NCBI GenBank assembly: GCA_910589595.1
Contig: CAJUTM010000002.1
Location: 1-64,000 of the forward strand
Direction: 5' to 3'
Length of the DNA stretch: 64,000 nt
Source: an uncultured Eubacterium sp.
Lineage (GTDB): Bacteria > Bacillota > Clostridia > Lachnospirales > Lachnospiraceae
The notes beneath the pieces were generated by a model, which had not been told where the DNA came from, did no database searches, and saw only the letters and a program-made list of their open reading frames with translations. Of the stretch, positions 48,656 to 56,753 are shown piece after piece (the first letter of the stretch is position 1; each line of letters starts with the position of its first letter). The position numbers and the translations under genes were made by a program.

Positions 48656-50110
48656 ATGATGAGTGTTTTACAGGGATTAGAACCGGAAAACGTGTTTTCC
48701 TATTTTGAAAAAATATGTGCCATTCCCCACGGCTCGGGCAATACAAAGGCAATCAGTGATTTTTGCGTGTCCTTTGCCAAAGAGAGGGGACTGCGTTACC
48801 GTCAGGATGAGAGCAACAATGTGATTATATGGAAAGAGGGAACAGAGGGATACGAGACATCAGCGCCCGTCATCTGGCAGGGACATCTCGATATGGTGTG
48901 TGAAAAAGAAAGCGGATGTACGATTGACTTTGCGAACGATGGCGTGCAGTTACAGTATAAGGATGGCTTTATTTCAGCGAAAGGAACTACGCTTGGCGGT
49001 GATGACGGGATTGCGGTTGCCTTTGCGCTCGCCATTTTAGATTCTGACGATATTCCCCATCCGCCTCTGGAAGTAGTTTTTACGGTGGACGAAGAAATCG
49101 GGATGTTGGGGGCAGCAGCGCTCGATTGTTCGGATTTGAAAGCGAGAGCGATGTTAAACTTAGATTCGGAAGAAGAGGGATATCTGCTTGTGAGCTGCGC
49201 CGGAGGCGTGACGACGAAAGCAAGAATCCCGATAGCCTTTGAGGAAGAAAACGGCTATGAGGCGCTTATTACCGTGAACGGACTGCAGGGAGGCCACTCC
49301 GGCGTCGAGATTGACAAGGGACGGGGGAATGCCTGCCAGATTCTGGGGCGCGTGCTCTATCGTTTGACGCAGACATGCGGTATACGGATAAAGACGTTGT
49401 CAGGGGGGCTCAAGGACAATGCGATTCCGAGGGAAGCGCAGGCAGTTGTCCTCATAGGAGGCGAACAGCGGCAAGCGTGCCGGAAAGAGACGGAGGCTCT
49501 TTTATCTGACATAAAAAATGAGCTGGCGCTGACGGACGCCGGCGTACAGATTTCCCTTTCCCTGCAGGAGGAGGAAAAGAGGCTTCCGGTGATGACGGAA
49601 CAGACGGCGGACAACGTGTTAGTTGCGCTTCTAAATTATCCTGCGGGCATTCAGAAGATGAGTTTTGCCATTCCTGACCTTGTACAGACGTCGCTCAATC
49701 TCGGTATATTGGAGACAAGGGAGAACGAGGTCGTATTTTCTTTTTCTGTCCGCAGCAGCATAGAATCAGAAAAGACTGCCATTGTGGAGCGGATTGAGAG
49801 TCTGACGAAAGCATTGGGAGGACAGGCGGACAGTCATGGAGAGTATCCTGCGTGGGAATACCGTCAGAACTCGCCTTTGCGCGAAATGATGATACAGATA
49901 TATCGGGAGAAATACGGAAAAGAACCGGTAATACAGGCGCTGCACGCCGGAGTGGAGTGCGGTATCTTTGCCGGATGCCTGCCGGAGCTCGACTGTGTCT
50001 CTTACGGGCCGGATATTTTTGATATTCATACGCCGAAAGAGCGCATGGATGTGGAAAGCGTAAAGAGAACATGGGAGTATACGCTGGAGATTTTAAGACG
50101 TCTGCGGTAA
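48656..50110 (+). CDS. pepD: Aminoacyl-histidine dipeptidase (M20 family)
   Basis: A 484-residue cytoplasmic metallopeptidase that cleaves Xaa-His and other dipeptides. Metal-binding motifs: VIWQGHLDMVCEK, TTLGGDDGIAVAFALAIL, TVDEEIGMLGAAALD, then GGHSGVEIDKGRGNA and a late HAGVECGIFAG. The start is ATG 48656 after GAAAGGGG; the longer in-frame extension to 48569 has no ribosome binding site. The length is usual for PepD. Confidence 0.94.
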   Translation: MMSVLQGLEPENVFSYFEKICAIPHGSGNTKAISDFCVSFAKERGLRYRQDESNNVIIWKEGTEGYETSAPVIWQGHLDMVCEKESGCTIDFANDGVQLQYKDGFISAKGTTLGGDDGIAVAFALAILDSDDIPHPPLEVVFTVDEEIGMLGAAALDCSDLKARAMLNLDSEEEGYLLVSCAGGVTTKARIPIAFEEENGYEALITVNGLQGGHSGVEIDKGRGNACQILGRVLYRLTQTCGIRIKTLSGGLKDNAIPREAQAVVLIGGEQRQACRKETEALLSDIKNELALTDAGVQISLSLQEEEKRLPVMTEQTADNVLVALLNYPAGIQKMSFAIPDLVQTSLNLGILETRENEVVFSFSVRSSIESEKTAIVERIESLTKALGGQADSHGEYPAWEYRQNSPLREMMIQIYREKYGKEPVIQALHAGVECGIFAGCLPELDCVSYGPDIFDIHTPKERMDVESVKRTWEYTLEILRRLR

Positions 50111-50216
50111 AAAACAGAATCCGCAAAAACAGCCGCAGCAGAGAGCGGAATATCGTTCCCTGCCGGCTGGCTTCGCAGATTCTGATTACTTTTTCCATGA
50201 TGTGATGGGATGATTG

Positions 50217-50861
50217 TTATAATTCCGAAAAACCGAAACCGTTGACGATGGCGTCGATTTTTTCTTTGTTTTTGCAGTGCGGGCATTCCGTCGGGTTAAA
50301 GGCCTGATATCCCGGGAGGTCTTCCGCATGGAAGATACAGTGGATTGGTTCGCCGTAAATTTCTGTGGCGGCGCTGAATATAGCGGATATTCCCTGAATA
50401 ATTCCTCCATAATAGCGGATACAGTCTACGCTTTTGGCGATAGTGCGTCCGGTAGTGGCAGAGGCCAGCAGGAGTAAGATGTTTTTGCCCCGCACCATCG
50501 GTTGTAAATTATCACGGAAAATCATCTGGCCGTTGCTGTCAAACTCCGGAGCAATGACATACATACTTTTATGTGTGTTCAATGACATAATACCGTTTTT
50601 CGTCAGTTCTTCCGCCAGACAGGAGCCAATCATCTCGCAGCCGTCCATGCAGATAATCGTATCAATCGGTTTGCTGTACTGGTACTGGCGGGCCATTTCT
50701 TTAGCCACCTCAACGGCTTCGGAATGGCGTACTTTTAAAGTAGTCATATCCAGATATAAGTTAATGTGTGAGTGGGTAGTTGCGAAGTGTCCGGACGCCA
50801 CATGCAGGTTGATTTTGCTGTTTACGTTGGATTTGATTTTATATTCTCTGTCTAATAACAT
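50217..50861 (-). CDS. Phosphoribosyltransferase-fold protein (orotate PRTase-like)
   Basis: A 214-residue protein with the type I PRTase layout: DTIICMDGCEMIGSCLAEEL (usually the substrate side) and NILLLLASATTGRTIAKSVD at the PRPP loop. The loop normally reads D-D-x-x-T-T-G; here both acidic residues are replaced (L-L-A-S-A-T-T-G), though TTG is kept. The C-terminal CPHCKNKEKIDAIVNGFGF has a C-x2-C. Binding or regulatory rather than catalytic function is possible. There is no pyrimidine gene beside it. Confidence 0.72.
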   Translation of the reverse strand: MLLDREYKIKSNVNSKINLHVASGHFATTHSHINLYLDMTTLKVRHSEAVEVAKEMARQYQYSKPIDTIICMDGCEMIGSCLAEELTKNGIMSLNTHKSMYVIAPEFDSNGQMIFRDNLQPMVRGKNILLLLASATTGRTIAKSVDCIRYYGGIIQGISAIFSAATEIYGEPIHCIFHAEDLPGYQAFNPTECPHCKNKEKIDAIVNGFGFSEL

Positions 50862-50924
50862 GCGAATCTCCTTTCCTTTTTGTATGTTATCATCTTCTAA
50901 TATATGTATTTTAGCATATTTTTC

Positions 50925-50953
50925 TTGTTAGTTCCACTATTTTTCGTTATAAT
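50925..50953 (+). promoter_or_regulatory. Promoter of the GH13-like gene
   Basis: TTGTTA (50925-50930), 17-base spacer, TATAAT (50948-50953), 41 bases before the start codon. Confidence 0.72.
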
Positions 50954-50994
50954 AAATGATAACTGTTCACTATTTGCGAAAGGAGCTTGTATTC

Positions 50995-52839
50995 ATGATA
51001 AATTGGAATGACATTAAGACAGGTAGCGGGAAAATAGAACATGTATCCGAGCCGGGAGCAAAAAAGATAAGTGAAAATGAAGTTCAGATTAATTACTGGT
51101 GTCCGAAAGCAGTTTCGTGCGAGCTGTGTCTTTATGAGAGCGGAAAAAAGAAACGAATTCCCATGTACGCTGCGTACAGAGAGGGTATTCCGGATGTTTT
51201 CTCTTTGCGTATGCACGCAAACGGCATTTCCTCTTTGCTGCAGGGCGTGGAATACGAGTTTATTGTGGACGGCAGGGTTATGACGGATTCTTATGCCAGA
51301 CAAATTACGGGGCGCAGCCGTTTTGGAAAGAAACAGGGGAAAATACGGGCTGTATTCGATTTTGCCGAATTTGACTGGCAGGGGGAGAACTGGAGAAAAC
51401 TTCCGACGGATGAGATTGTACTGTACCAGTGCCATGTTCGTGGATTTACAAAGCATAGCAGTTCCGGCGTGCAGTACGCGGGGACATTTGCGGGATTGGT
51501 AGAAAAAATTCCCTATTTAAAAGAGCTTGGCGTCAATACTTTGTTATGTCTCCCTGTATATGATTTTGACGAGCAGATGAGGGATGAGAATGGTGTCAGA
51601 CAGGAGCGGATTAATTATTGGGGATACAGTAAGGACGCTTATTATTTTGCACCCAAACAGGGGTATACCTCTGGGAAACAGGGAGTGACAGAAGAATTTC
51701 AGCAAATGGTAAAGGCGCTTCATCAACAGGGGATGAACATTTATTTAGATATGCATTTTTCAGGCAAGTCACCGATATTTATTTTACAGTGCCTGCGGTA
51801 TTATGCGCTCCGCTTTCATATTGACGGCTTTCAGATTAATCAGGACTGTATGGATATGTCCATTCTTTTGGAAGATCCTGTGCTGTCGCATGTGAGGCTG
51901 CTGGGACACGAATGGAAAGAGCAGGAGACTGTCAGGGGAGAGGAGCGCCTGATGGAAATGAACGACCGCTTTTTAGTGGATGCAAGGCGGTTTTTAAAAA
52001 GTGATGAGGGTCAGGCAGAAAATTTTTATTACCGTTTTCGGGAACAGCTTAATGGAGTGGCAATGGTTCATTATATTACGCAGCATAATGGCTTTACGCT
52101 GCGGGATTTGATTTCTTATGATGTAAAACATAACGAGGCGAACGGAGAGAAGAATCTGGACGGAACGGAATACAATTATAGTTGGAACTGCGGGGTTGAG
52201 GGCCCCTCACGCAGAAAGGAAGTACTCCGCAGGAGGAGCCGGCAGGAGAAAAACGCATTTGTGATGCTGTTGTTAGGGATGGCGACTCCGATGCTTCTTG
52301 CCGGAGATGAGTTTGGCAATTCCCAAAAGGGAAATAATAATGCCTATTGTCAGGACAATATTACGACATGGCTCGACTGGCGTCTGCTTGAAAAAAACGA
52401 AGAGACATTTCAATTTGTGCGGCGGATGTTAGCCTTTCGCAGAGAGCATAAGCTCTACCACAGAAATCAAAGTCTGACGGGTCTGGATGGAAAAGGATTG
52501 GGGGCGCCGGATGTATCGTGCCACGGTCAGGAGCCGTGGCACGCCCGTTTCTCTTATTATAGCAGAGAGGTTGGTATTTTGTATTACGGGGGGTACTATA
52601 ATGGGAGAAGTCTGTATTTTGCCTTTAATTTTCACTGGGATGCGCATGAATTTTTTCTGCCAAACGTGGAAATGGGCGAGACATGGAAAGTATTAATCGA
52701 CACGGCGGGTCAGCCGGAGGGCTTGGAAATACAGAAAAAATATGAAATGCAGCCGCGCTCCATTACCATTTTTGAGAGTGTGAGAAAGCCGCGGAAAAGA
52801 AAAAGGGATGCCGGAAAACAGCATCCCGTCAACGATTGA
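50995..52839 (+). CDS. GH13 isoamylase/debranching-like protein, probably inactive
   Basis: A 614-residue protein with the plan of glycogen debranching enzymes: an N-terminal CBM48-like sandwich (VQINYWCPKAVSCELCLYES), a GH13 barrel (LYQCHVRGFTKHSS, WGYSKDAYYFAPKQGY) and the TreX/GlgX-like block LISYDVKHNEANGEKN with YSWNCGVEG. Active-site positions are changed: the nucleophile region, usually GFRFD, is GFQINQD; the usual VVxNH motif is LDMHFSG; and HDGFTL is HNGFTL. The barrel is also short between the first and second regions. The start is ATG 50995 after AAAGGAG. A carbohydrate-binding or regulatory role is more likely than hydrolysis. Confidence 0.82.
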   Translation: MINWNDIKTGSGKIEHVSEPGAKKISENEVQINYWCPKAVSCELCLYESGKKKRIPMYAAYREGIPDVFSLRMHANGISSLLQGVEYEFIVDGRVMTDSYARQITGRSRFGKKQGKIRAVFDFAEFDWQGENWRKLPTDEIVLYQCHVRGFTKHSSSGVQYAGTFAGLVEKIPYLKELGVNTLLCLPVYDFDEQMRDENGVRQERINYWGYSKDAYYFAPKQGYTSGKQGVTEEFQQMVKALHQQGMNIYLDMHFSGKSPIFILQCLRYYALRFHIDGFQINQDCMDMSILLEDPVLSHVRLLGHEWKEQETVRGEERLMEMNDRFLVDARRFLKSDEGQAENFYYRFREQLNGVAMVHYITQHNGFTLRDLISYDVKHNEANGEKNLDGTEYNYSWNCGVEGPSRRKEVLRRRSRQEKNAFVMLLLGMATPMLLAGDEFGNSQKGNNNAYCQDNITTWLDWRLLEKNEETFQFVRRMLAFRREHKLYHRNQSLTGLDGKGLGAPDVSCHGQEPWHARFSYYSREVGILYYGGYYNGRSLYFAFNFHWDAHEFFLPNVEMGETWKVLIDTAGQPEGLEIQKKYEMQPRSITIFESVRKPRKRKRDAGKQHPVND

Positions 52840-52859
52840 CATCATATCGCCAAAACCGC

Positions 52860-53051
52860 TTAGAAATTGTGGTTTTCAACGATTGGGTCAAAAAGGTCCA
52901 GCATACAATGTTTGTTTGACGCAAAATGTCTGCATGTTGTACATGATACTTTTGTATCGCCGGATTTGTTAGAGCATGAGCAACAGTCTTTCACCGCATA
53001 TGCGCTGCAATTTTTTGCAACATTAGAATACGTTTGTTCATCCGCACGCAT
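52860..53051 (-). CDS. Small cysteine-rich protein (63 aa)
   Basis: A 63-residue protein (MRADEQTYSNVAKNCSAYAV) with seven Cys, including KDCCSCS and SCTTCRHFASNKHC, plus His. This is suited to binding zinc or an iron-sulfur centre. ATG 53051 follows a perfect GGAGG on the minus strand, and the reading frame ends cleanly before the convergent GH13 gene, so the gene is real rather than a shadow. I do not recognise a named family. It is divergent from the DUF5721 gene. Confidence 0.72.
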   Translation of the reverse strand: MRADEQTYSNVAKNCSAYAVKDCCSCSNKSGDTKVSCTTCRHFASNKHCMLDLFDPIVENHNF

Positions 53052-53142
53052 GAGATAACCTCCGTTCTACCGTCGGGACGGTGTTAGAATTTTTATTAGT
53101 AACGATAGTAGTATGAGCAGGCAGAAAGGATAATATACGGAT

Positions 53143-53592
53143 ATGATTGTGCTTCACATTGAAGGTGTTAAAGAATTTATGGAGCAGTTGTTTTATGGAG
53201 ATATGTTCGACCGGTTTCATGTAAAGGATTGTGAAGTCGCAACGTTTACGGTATTCCGAATCGACGGACGCCGGCAGGACGAATGGTATGATACGGACGA
53301 GAGAGAGGGAGACGGAACCGGTTTTGTTACATGGAACCAGCTCAAACCTTATGTTGCGGAATGGATAAAGGGAAAGAAGAAGCCGCGGAAAATGGAAATG
53401 AATTTCTGCCATTACATGAAAGACGGCGACGTGGGGTTTTTGCGCGTGCATTACGAAAAAGAGCAGTTGCATTTATATACCGGATATATGCAGAAAGAAT
53501 TTTTGCCGGATAAGGAAAAACAGCAGCAATGGGATGAGAATTGCCGGAATTTTATAAGAAAGAACAAAATTGTTAGCACTCAAATTAGTTGA
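53143..53592 (+). CDS. DUF5721-like conserved protein
   Basis: A 149-residue soluble protein (MIVLHIEGVKEFMEQLFYGD, then HVKDCEVATFTVFRIDGRRQ). I recall this pattern as DUF5721, a Clostridia family of unknown function; the label is unverified. There is no signal peptide or membrane helix. Its last codons overlap the CIRCE operator of htpG, so transcription through it would cross the HrcA site. Confidence 0.68.
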   Translation: MIVLHIEGVKEFMEQLFYGDMFDRFHVKDCEVATFTVFRIDGRRQDEWYDTDEREGDGTGFVTWNQLKPYVAEWIKGKKKPRKMEMNFCHYMKDGDVGFLRVHYEKEQLHLYTGYMQKEFLPDKEKQQQWDENCRNFIRKNKIVSTQIS

Positions 53593-53599
53593 GTGCTAA
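53573..53599 (+). promoter_or_regulatory. CIRCE operator (HrcA binding site)
   Basis: TTAGCACTC, nine bases, GAGTGCTAA: a perfect match to the CIRCE consensus. It lies 7 bases upstream of the -35 box of htpG and spans the stop codon of the upstream gene. Confidence 0.96.
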
Positions 53600-53606
53600 A
53601 TTTTTC

Positions 53607-53635
53607 TTGACAATGTCTTTTCGTAGCGTTATAGT
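53607..53635 (+). promoter_or_regulatory. htpG promoter
   Basis: TTGACA (53607-53612), 17-base spacer, TATAGT (53630-53635), 43 bases before the start codon and directly after CIRCE. Confidence 0.88.
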
Positions 53636-53678
53636 ATCTGATAGAAGAAATAAAGTTAGCAATTGGAGGTTGATTGAT

Positions 53679-55709
53679 ATGACAAATGAGCAAGGAAATT
53701 TGGCGATTAATTCGGAAAATATATTTCCCATTATTAAAAAATGGCTGTATTCCGACCATGATATTTTTATTCGCGAGATAGTGAGTAATGGGTGCGATGC
53801 CATTACCAAATTGAAGAAACTGGAACTTATGAGTGAAACCACGCTTGCGGACGACTACAAGGCAAGAATCGATGTGGAAGTCAATCCGGAGGAAAAGACG
53901 ATTACCTTTACCGATAATGGTCTGGGAATGACGGCAGAAGAAGTGAAAGAGTATATCAATCAGATTGCCTTTTCCGGAGCGGCAGATTTTCTGGAAAAAT
54001 ATAAGGACAAGGCAAATGATGAGCAGATTATCGGACATTTTGGTCTGGGATTTTATTCTGTCTTCATGGTTGCCGATTCTGCGGAAATTCACACGCTGTC
54101 TTATAAAGAGGGGGCGGAAGCTGTTCACTGGGAATCCGACGGCGGCCTGACATTTGAGATGGGACCGAGTGACAGAGATACGGTGGGCACGCAGATTATC
54201 CTGCACCTGAACGAGGACAGCTACGAATTTGCCAACGAATACCGTGTGCGTGAAGTATTGGAGAAATATTGTTCTTTCATGCCAATCGAGATTTATCTGA
54301 AGAAGGCAAACGCAGAGCCGGAGTATGAGACGATACCGAGCGAAGAGGTGACGGAAGAAGACACGGTTATCGAAGAGATTACGGAAGAGCCGAAAGAGGC
54401 AAAAGAGGGAGAAGAGCAGGAGGAACCGGTAAAGAAAACAAAAATTCTCAAACGTCCGGTTTCTATTAGCGATATCCACCCGCTGTGGGCTAAACATCCA
54501 AATGATTGTACGGAAGAAGAGTACAAGGCTTTCTACCGTAAAGTATTTAACGATTACCGCGAACCGTTGTTCTGGATACATCTGAATATGGATTATCCGT
54601 TTAATCTGAAAGGAATTTTGTATTTCCCTAAAGTGAATCTGGAATATGAGAATATCGAGGGAATGATAAAGTTGTACAACAATCAGGTGTTTATTGCCGA
54701 CAATATAAAAGAAGTAATTCCTGAATTTCTGCTTCTCCTGAAAGGTGTTATCGACTGTCCAGATTTGCCGCTGAATGTAAGCAGAAGCGCTCTGCAGAAC
54801 GATGGCTTTGTAAAGAAGATTTCTGATTATATTACAAAAAAAGTAGCGGACAAGCTTTCCGGTATGTGTAAGGTAGACCGCGAGAATTACGAAAAGTACT
54901 GGGATGATATCAGTCCGTTTATCAAGTTTGGCTGCCTGAAAGACGAGAAGTTCAAAGAAAAGATAAAAGATTATGTGCTGTTTAAAGATTTAGATGATAA
55001 ATACAGTACCCTTAAAGAGTATTTGGAAACGCTGCCGGAACCGGAAGTAGAGGCGGAGGTTGTAGAAGAGGGAGAAGAAGAGAATCCGCAGCCGGAAGAG
55101 ACGCCGAAAAAGACTGTCTATTATGTTACGGATTTACAGCAGCAGAGCCAATATATTAAAATGTTCCGTGAGCAGGAGATGAATGCGGTTGTTCTCTTGC
55201 ACAATATCGACCAGCCGTTTGTATCGGCGTTGGAAGCAGGAGAGGAGCCTGTGAAGTTCCAGCGCATTGATGCGGATTTGACAGACGCCTTTACGGAAGA
55301 GGGAGATAAGGAGCAGTTAAAGGCGGATACGGAGACTTTGGAGAAACTGTTCCGCAAGGCGACGGGTAAAGAGCAGCTTACCGTCAAGGTAGAAATGCTC
55401 AAAAACGAGAAAGTTTCCTCGATGATTACGCTGTCCGAGGAAGCCCGCCGCATGCAGGACATGATGAAAATGTACGCAGCAAACGGTATGGGCGGCATGG
55501 GTATGCCGGAAATGGGCCAGACGCTTGTTCTCAATGCAAACAATGAACTGGTGAAATATTTACTTGCCAATGCCGAGGGGGACAAGAGCGAACTTTTCTG
55601 TAAACAGTTGTATGATTTGGCGTTGATTAGCCATGAGCCGTTACAGGCGGATAAAATGAGTGAATTTATCGAGAGAAGTAATGAAATTATGATGCTGCTT
55701 GCAAAATAG
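53679..55709 (+). CDS. htpG: Hsp90-family chaperone HtpG
   Basis: A 676-residue chaperone. The N-terminal ATPase has SENIFPIIKKWLYSDHDIFI, REIVSNGCDAITKLKKL, TFTDNGLGMTAEEVKEYIN and GHFGLGFYSVFMVAD. A strongly acidic linker (EEVTEEDTVIEEITEEPKEA) precedes the middle domain (LNMDYPFNLKGILYFPK, PLNVSRSALQND). A second acidic insert is near residue 460. ATG 53679 follows TTGGAGG. The CIRCE site predicts control by HrcA. No dnaK or groEL is in the window. Confidence 0.96.
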   Translation: MTNEQGNLAINSENIFPIIKKWLYSDHDIFIREIVSNGCDAITKLKKLELMSETTLADDYKARIDVEVNPEEKTITFTDNGLGMTAEEVKEYINQIAFSGAADFLEKYKDKANDEQIIGHFGLGFYSVFMVADSAEIHTLSYKEGAEAVHWESDGGLTFEMGPSDRDTVGTQIILHLNEDSYEFANEYRVREVLEKYCSFMPIEIYLKKANAEPEYETIPSEEVTEEDTVIEEITEEPKEAKEGEEQEEPVKKTKILKRPVSISDIHPLWAKHPNDCTEEEYKAFYRKVFNDYREPLFWIHLNMDYPFNLKGILYFPKVNLEYENIEGMIKLYNNQVFIADNIKEVIPEFLLLLKGVIDCPDLPLNVSRSALQNDGFVKKISDYITKKVADKLSGMCKVDRENYEKYWDDISPFIKFGCLKDEKFKEKIKDYVLFKDLDDKYSTLKEYLETLPEPEVEAEVVEEGEEENPQPEETPKKTVYYVTDLQQQSQYIKMFREQEMNAVVLLHNIDQPFVSALEAGEEPVKFQRIDADLTDAFTEEGDKEQLKADTETLEKLFRKATGKEQLTVKVEMLKNEKVSSMITLSEEARRMQDMMKMYAANGMGGMGMPEMGQTLVLNANNELVKYLLANAEGDKSELFCKQLYDLALISHEPLQADKMSEFIERSNEIMMLLAK

Positions 55710-55732
55710 AAGACGGATAGTAAAAAAATATC

Positions 55733-55761
55733 TTGCAAATTTGTGCCATATGAGTTATACT
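55733..55761 (+). promoter_or_regulatory. tRNA-Thr promoter
   Basis: TTGCAA (55733-55738), 17-base spacer, TATACT (55756-55761), 20 bases before the tRNA. Confidence 0.75.
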
Positions 55762-55781
55762 AGGTTTTGCGTTTAGCAAAT

Positions 55782-55854
55782 GCTTCGATAGCTCAGTCGG
55801 TAGAGCACTTCACTCGTAATGAAGGGGTCGAGGGTTCAAGTCCCTTTCGAAGCT
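55782..55854 (+). tRNA. tRNA-Thr (anticodon CGT)
   Basis: A complete cloverleaf of 73 nt: acceptor GCTTCGA/TCGAAGC, D arm GCTC/GAGC, anticodon arm CTTCA/TGAAG with loop CTCGTAA (anticodon CGT, reading ACG), and T arm with GGTTCAAGTCC. The 3' CCA is not encoded. It is followed by a terminator at 55863. Confidence 0.97.
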
Positions 55855-55862
55855 CATCCGAT

Positions 55863-55906
55863 AAACTGCCTAGATTTACGATTTTTCGTGGGTTTGGGCA
55901 GTTTTT
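55863..55906 (+). terminator. Terminator after tRNA-Thr
   Basis: AAACTGCC pairs with GGGCAGTTT, ending in a T-run; an inner ACGA/TCGT hairpin is present. Confidence 0.8.
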
Positions 55907-55976
55907 CCATATGTTGTCACGAGCGTATGGGTAATTTACATGAAAAGATAAGATAGGAAATGAAGAAAGGTGGCGG

Positions 55977-56255
55977 ATGAAAGTGGACGGAAAAGAATTA
56001 AGTGCAATTATTGAATTTGCAAGAGATTTGGAAGATGTCAACAAAGCGTTATGGAAAGCTTTGAATATGTTGGAGAGTTTACAAAACGACCCTTATTACA
56101 GGCGTTTCAAAGAGACGGGTCTGTTTGCGGACGAGAGGTCAATCGTATCCGAATGGCTGCGGGCGAACCGTTCGAATCCTAATGTGGCGCCAACGATTTT
56201 AAGGGAAAGCGATATGAGGGAGTTTTGCGGTTTAGTGGCGGATTTTTACAAATAA
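55977..56255 (+). CDS. Conserved hypothetical helical protein (92 aa)
   Basis: A 92-residue protein (MKVDGKELSAIIEFARDLED, VNKALWKALNMLESLQNDPY), mostly helical and soluble, with a C-terminal VADFYK. ATG 55977 follows GAAAGGTGG. I do not recognise the family. It sits alone between the tRNA terminator and the acpP promoter. Confidence 0.65.
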   Translation: MKVDGKELSAIIEFARDLEDVNKALWKALNMLESLQNDPYYRRFKETGLFADERSIVSEWLRANRSNPNVAPTILRESDMREFCGLVADFYK

Positions 56256-56284
56256 ACGAGTTCTGCTGCCAAACCGAAAAGAGA

Positions 56285-56313
56285 TTGACAAATGGCATTT
56301 TTTAGGATAAAAT
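56285..56313 (+). promoter_or_regulatory. Promoter of the fatty acid synthesis cluster
   Basis: TTGACA (56285-56290), 17-base spacer, TAAAAT (56308-56313), 65 bases before acpP. The AT-rich leader shows no clear FapR or FabT palindrome. Confidence 0.82.
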
Positions 56314-56377
56314 ATTTTTGTTTCAAAGTTTTTTAAAAATATGAAAAATATTATATTTTAAAAAGGAGAACGAGTCT

Positions 56378-56608
56378 ATGTTAAAAAAAATGCAGGAACT
56401 AATTGCTGACCAGTTAAGCGTAGATGCCGACAGCATCACGGAAGCTTCTTCTTTCAAAGATGATTTGGGAGCAGATTCTCTTGACCTCTATGAACTGATT
56501 ATGGCTCTGGAAGAGGAGTATGATGTTGAAATTCCTACTGATGACCTTGAAAGTATTAATACCGTAGGAGACGTAATTAATTTCCTGAAGAGTAAAGGTG
56601 TAGAGTAA
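56378..56608 (+). CDS. acpP: Acyl carrier protein
   Basis: A 76-residue acidic carrier protein. The phosphopantetheine Ser is in GADSLDLYELIMALEEEYDV. It holds the growing acyl chain for the Fab enzymes encoded downstream. Start ATG 56378 follows AAAGGAG. Confidence 0.97.
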   Translation: MLKKMQELIADQLSVDADSITEASSFKDDLGADSLDLYELIMALEEEYDVEIPTDDLESINTVGDVINFLKSKGVE

Positions 56609-56647
56609 AGACAAATTGCACATAATCCTGAAAATAGGATAGCGTAG

Positions 56648-56679
56648 ACACCAAGAAGGTATTTTACCTTACTTGGTGT
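56648..56679 (+). terminator. Strong hairpin between acpP and fabD
   Basis: ACACCAAG pairs with CTTGGTGT, continued by AGGTA/TACCT around TT. Only a short T-tract (TTTCT) follows, so it is likely a partial terminator or processing site that makes acpP mRNA more abundant than fabD mRNA. Confidence 0.6.
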
Positions 56680-56753
56680 TTCTGCTAGTACAACGCAAAT
56701 TAAGTTTTTGATAGTCAGGCGCAGAACAGTATGTGCGCAGAAATGAGGAAAAC

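Noticed and set aside
50111..50216. Terminator between pepD and the convergent phosphoribosyltransferase-like gene
   Set aside because: CAGAATC and GATTCTG can pair across ~70 bases, but the loop is long and the T-run weak; too uncertain to list.
56314..56753. FapR or FabT operators near acpP and fabD
   Set aside because: Only half-site-like strings (TTTGATAGTCA) are present; no full palindrome.
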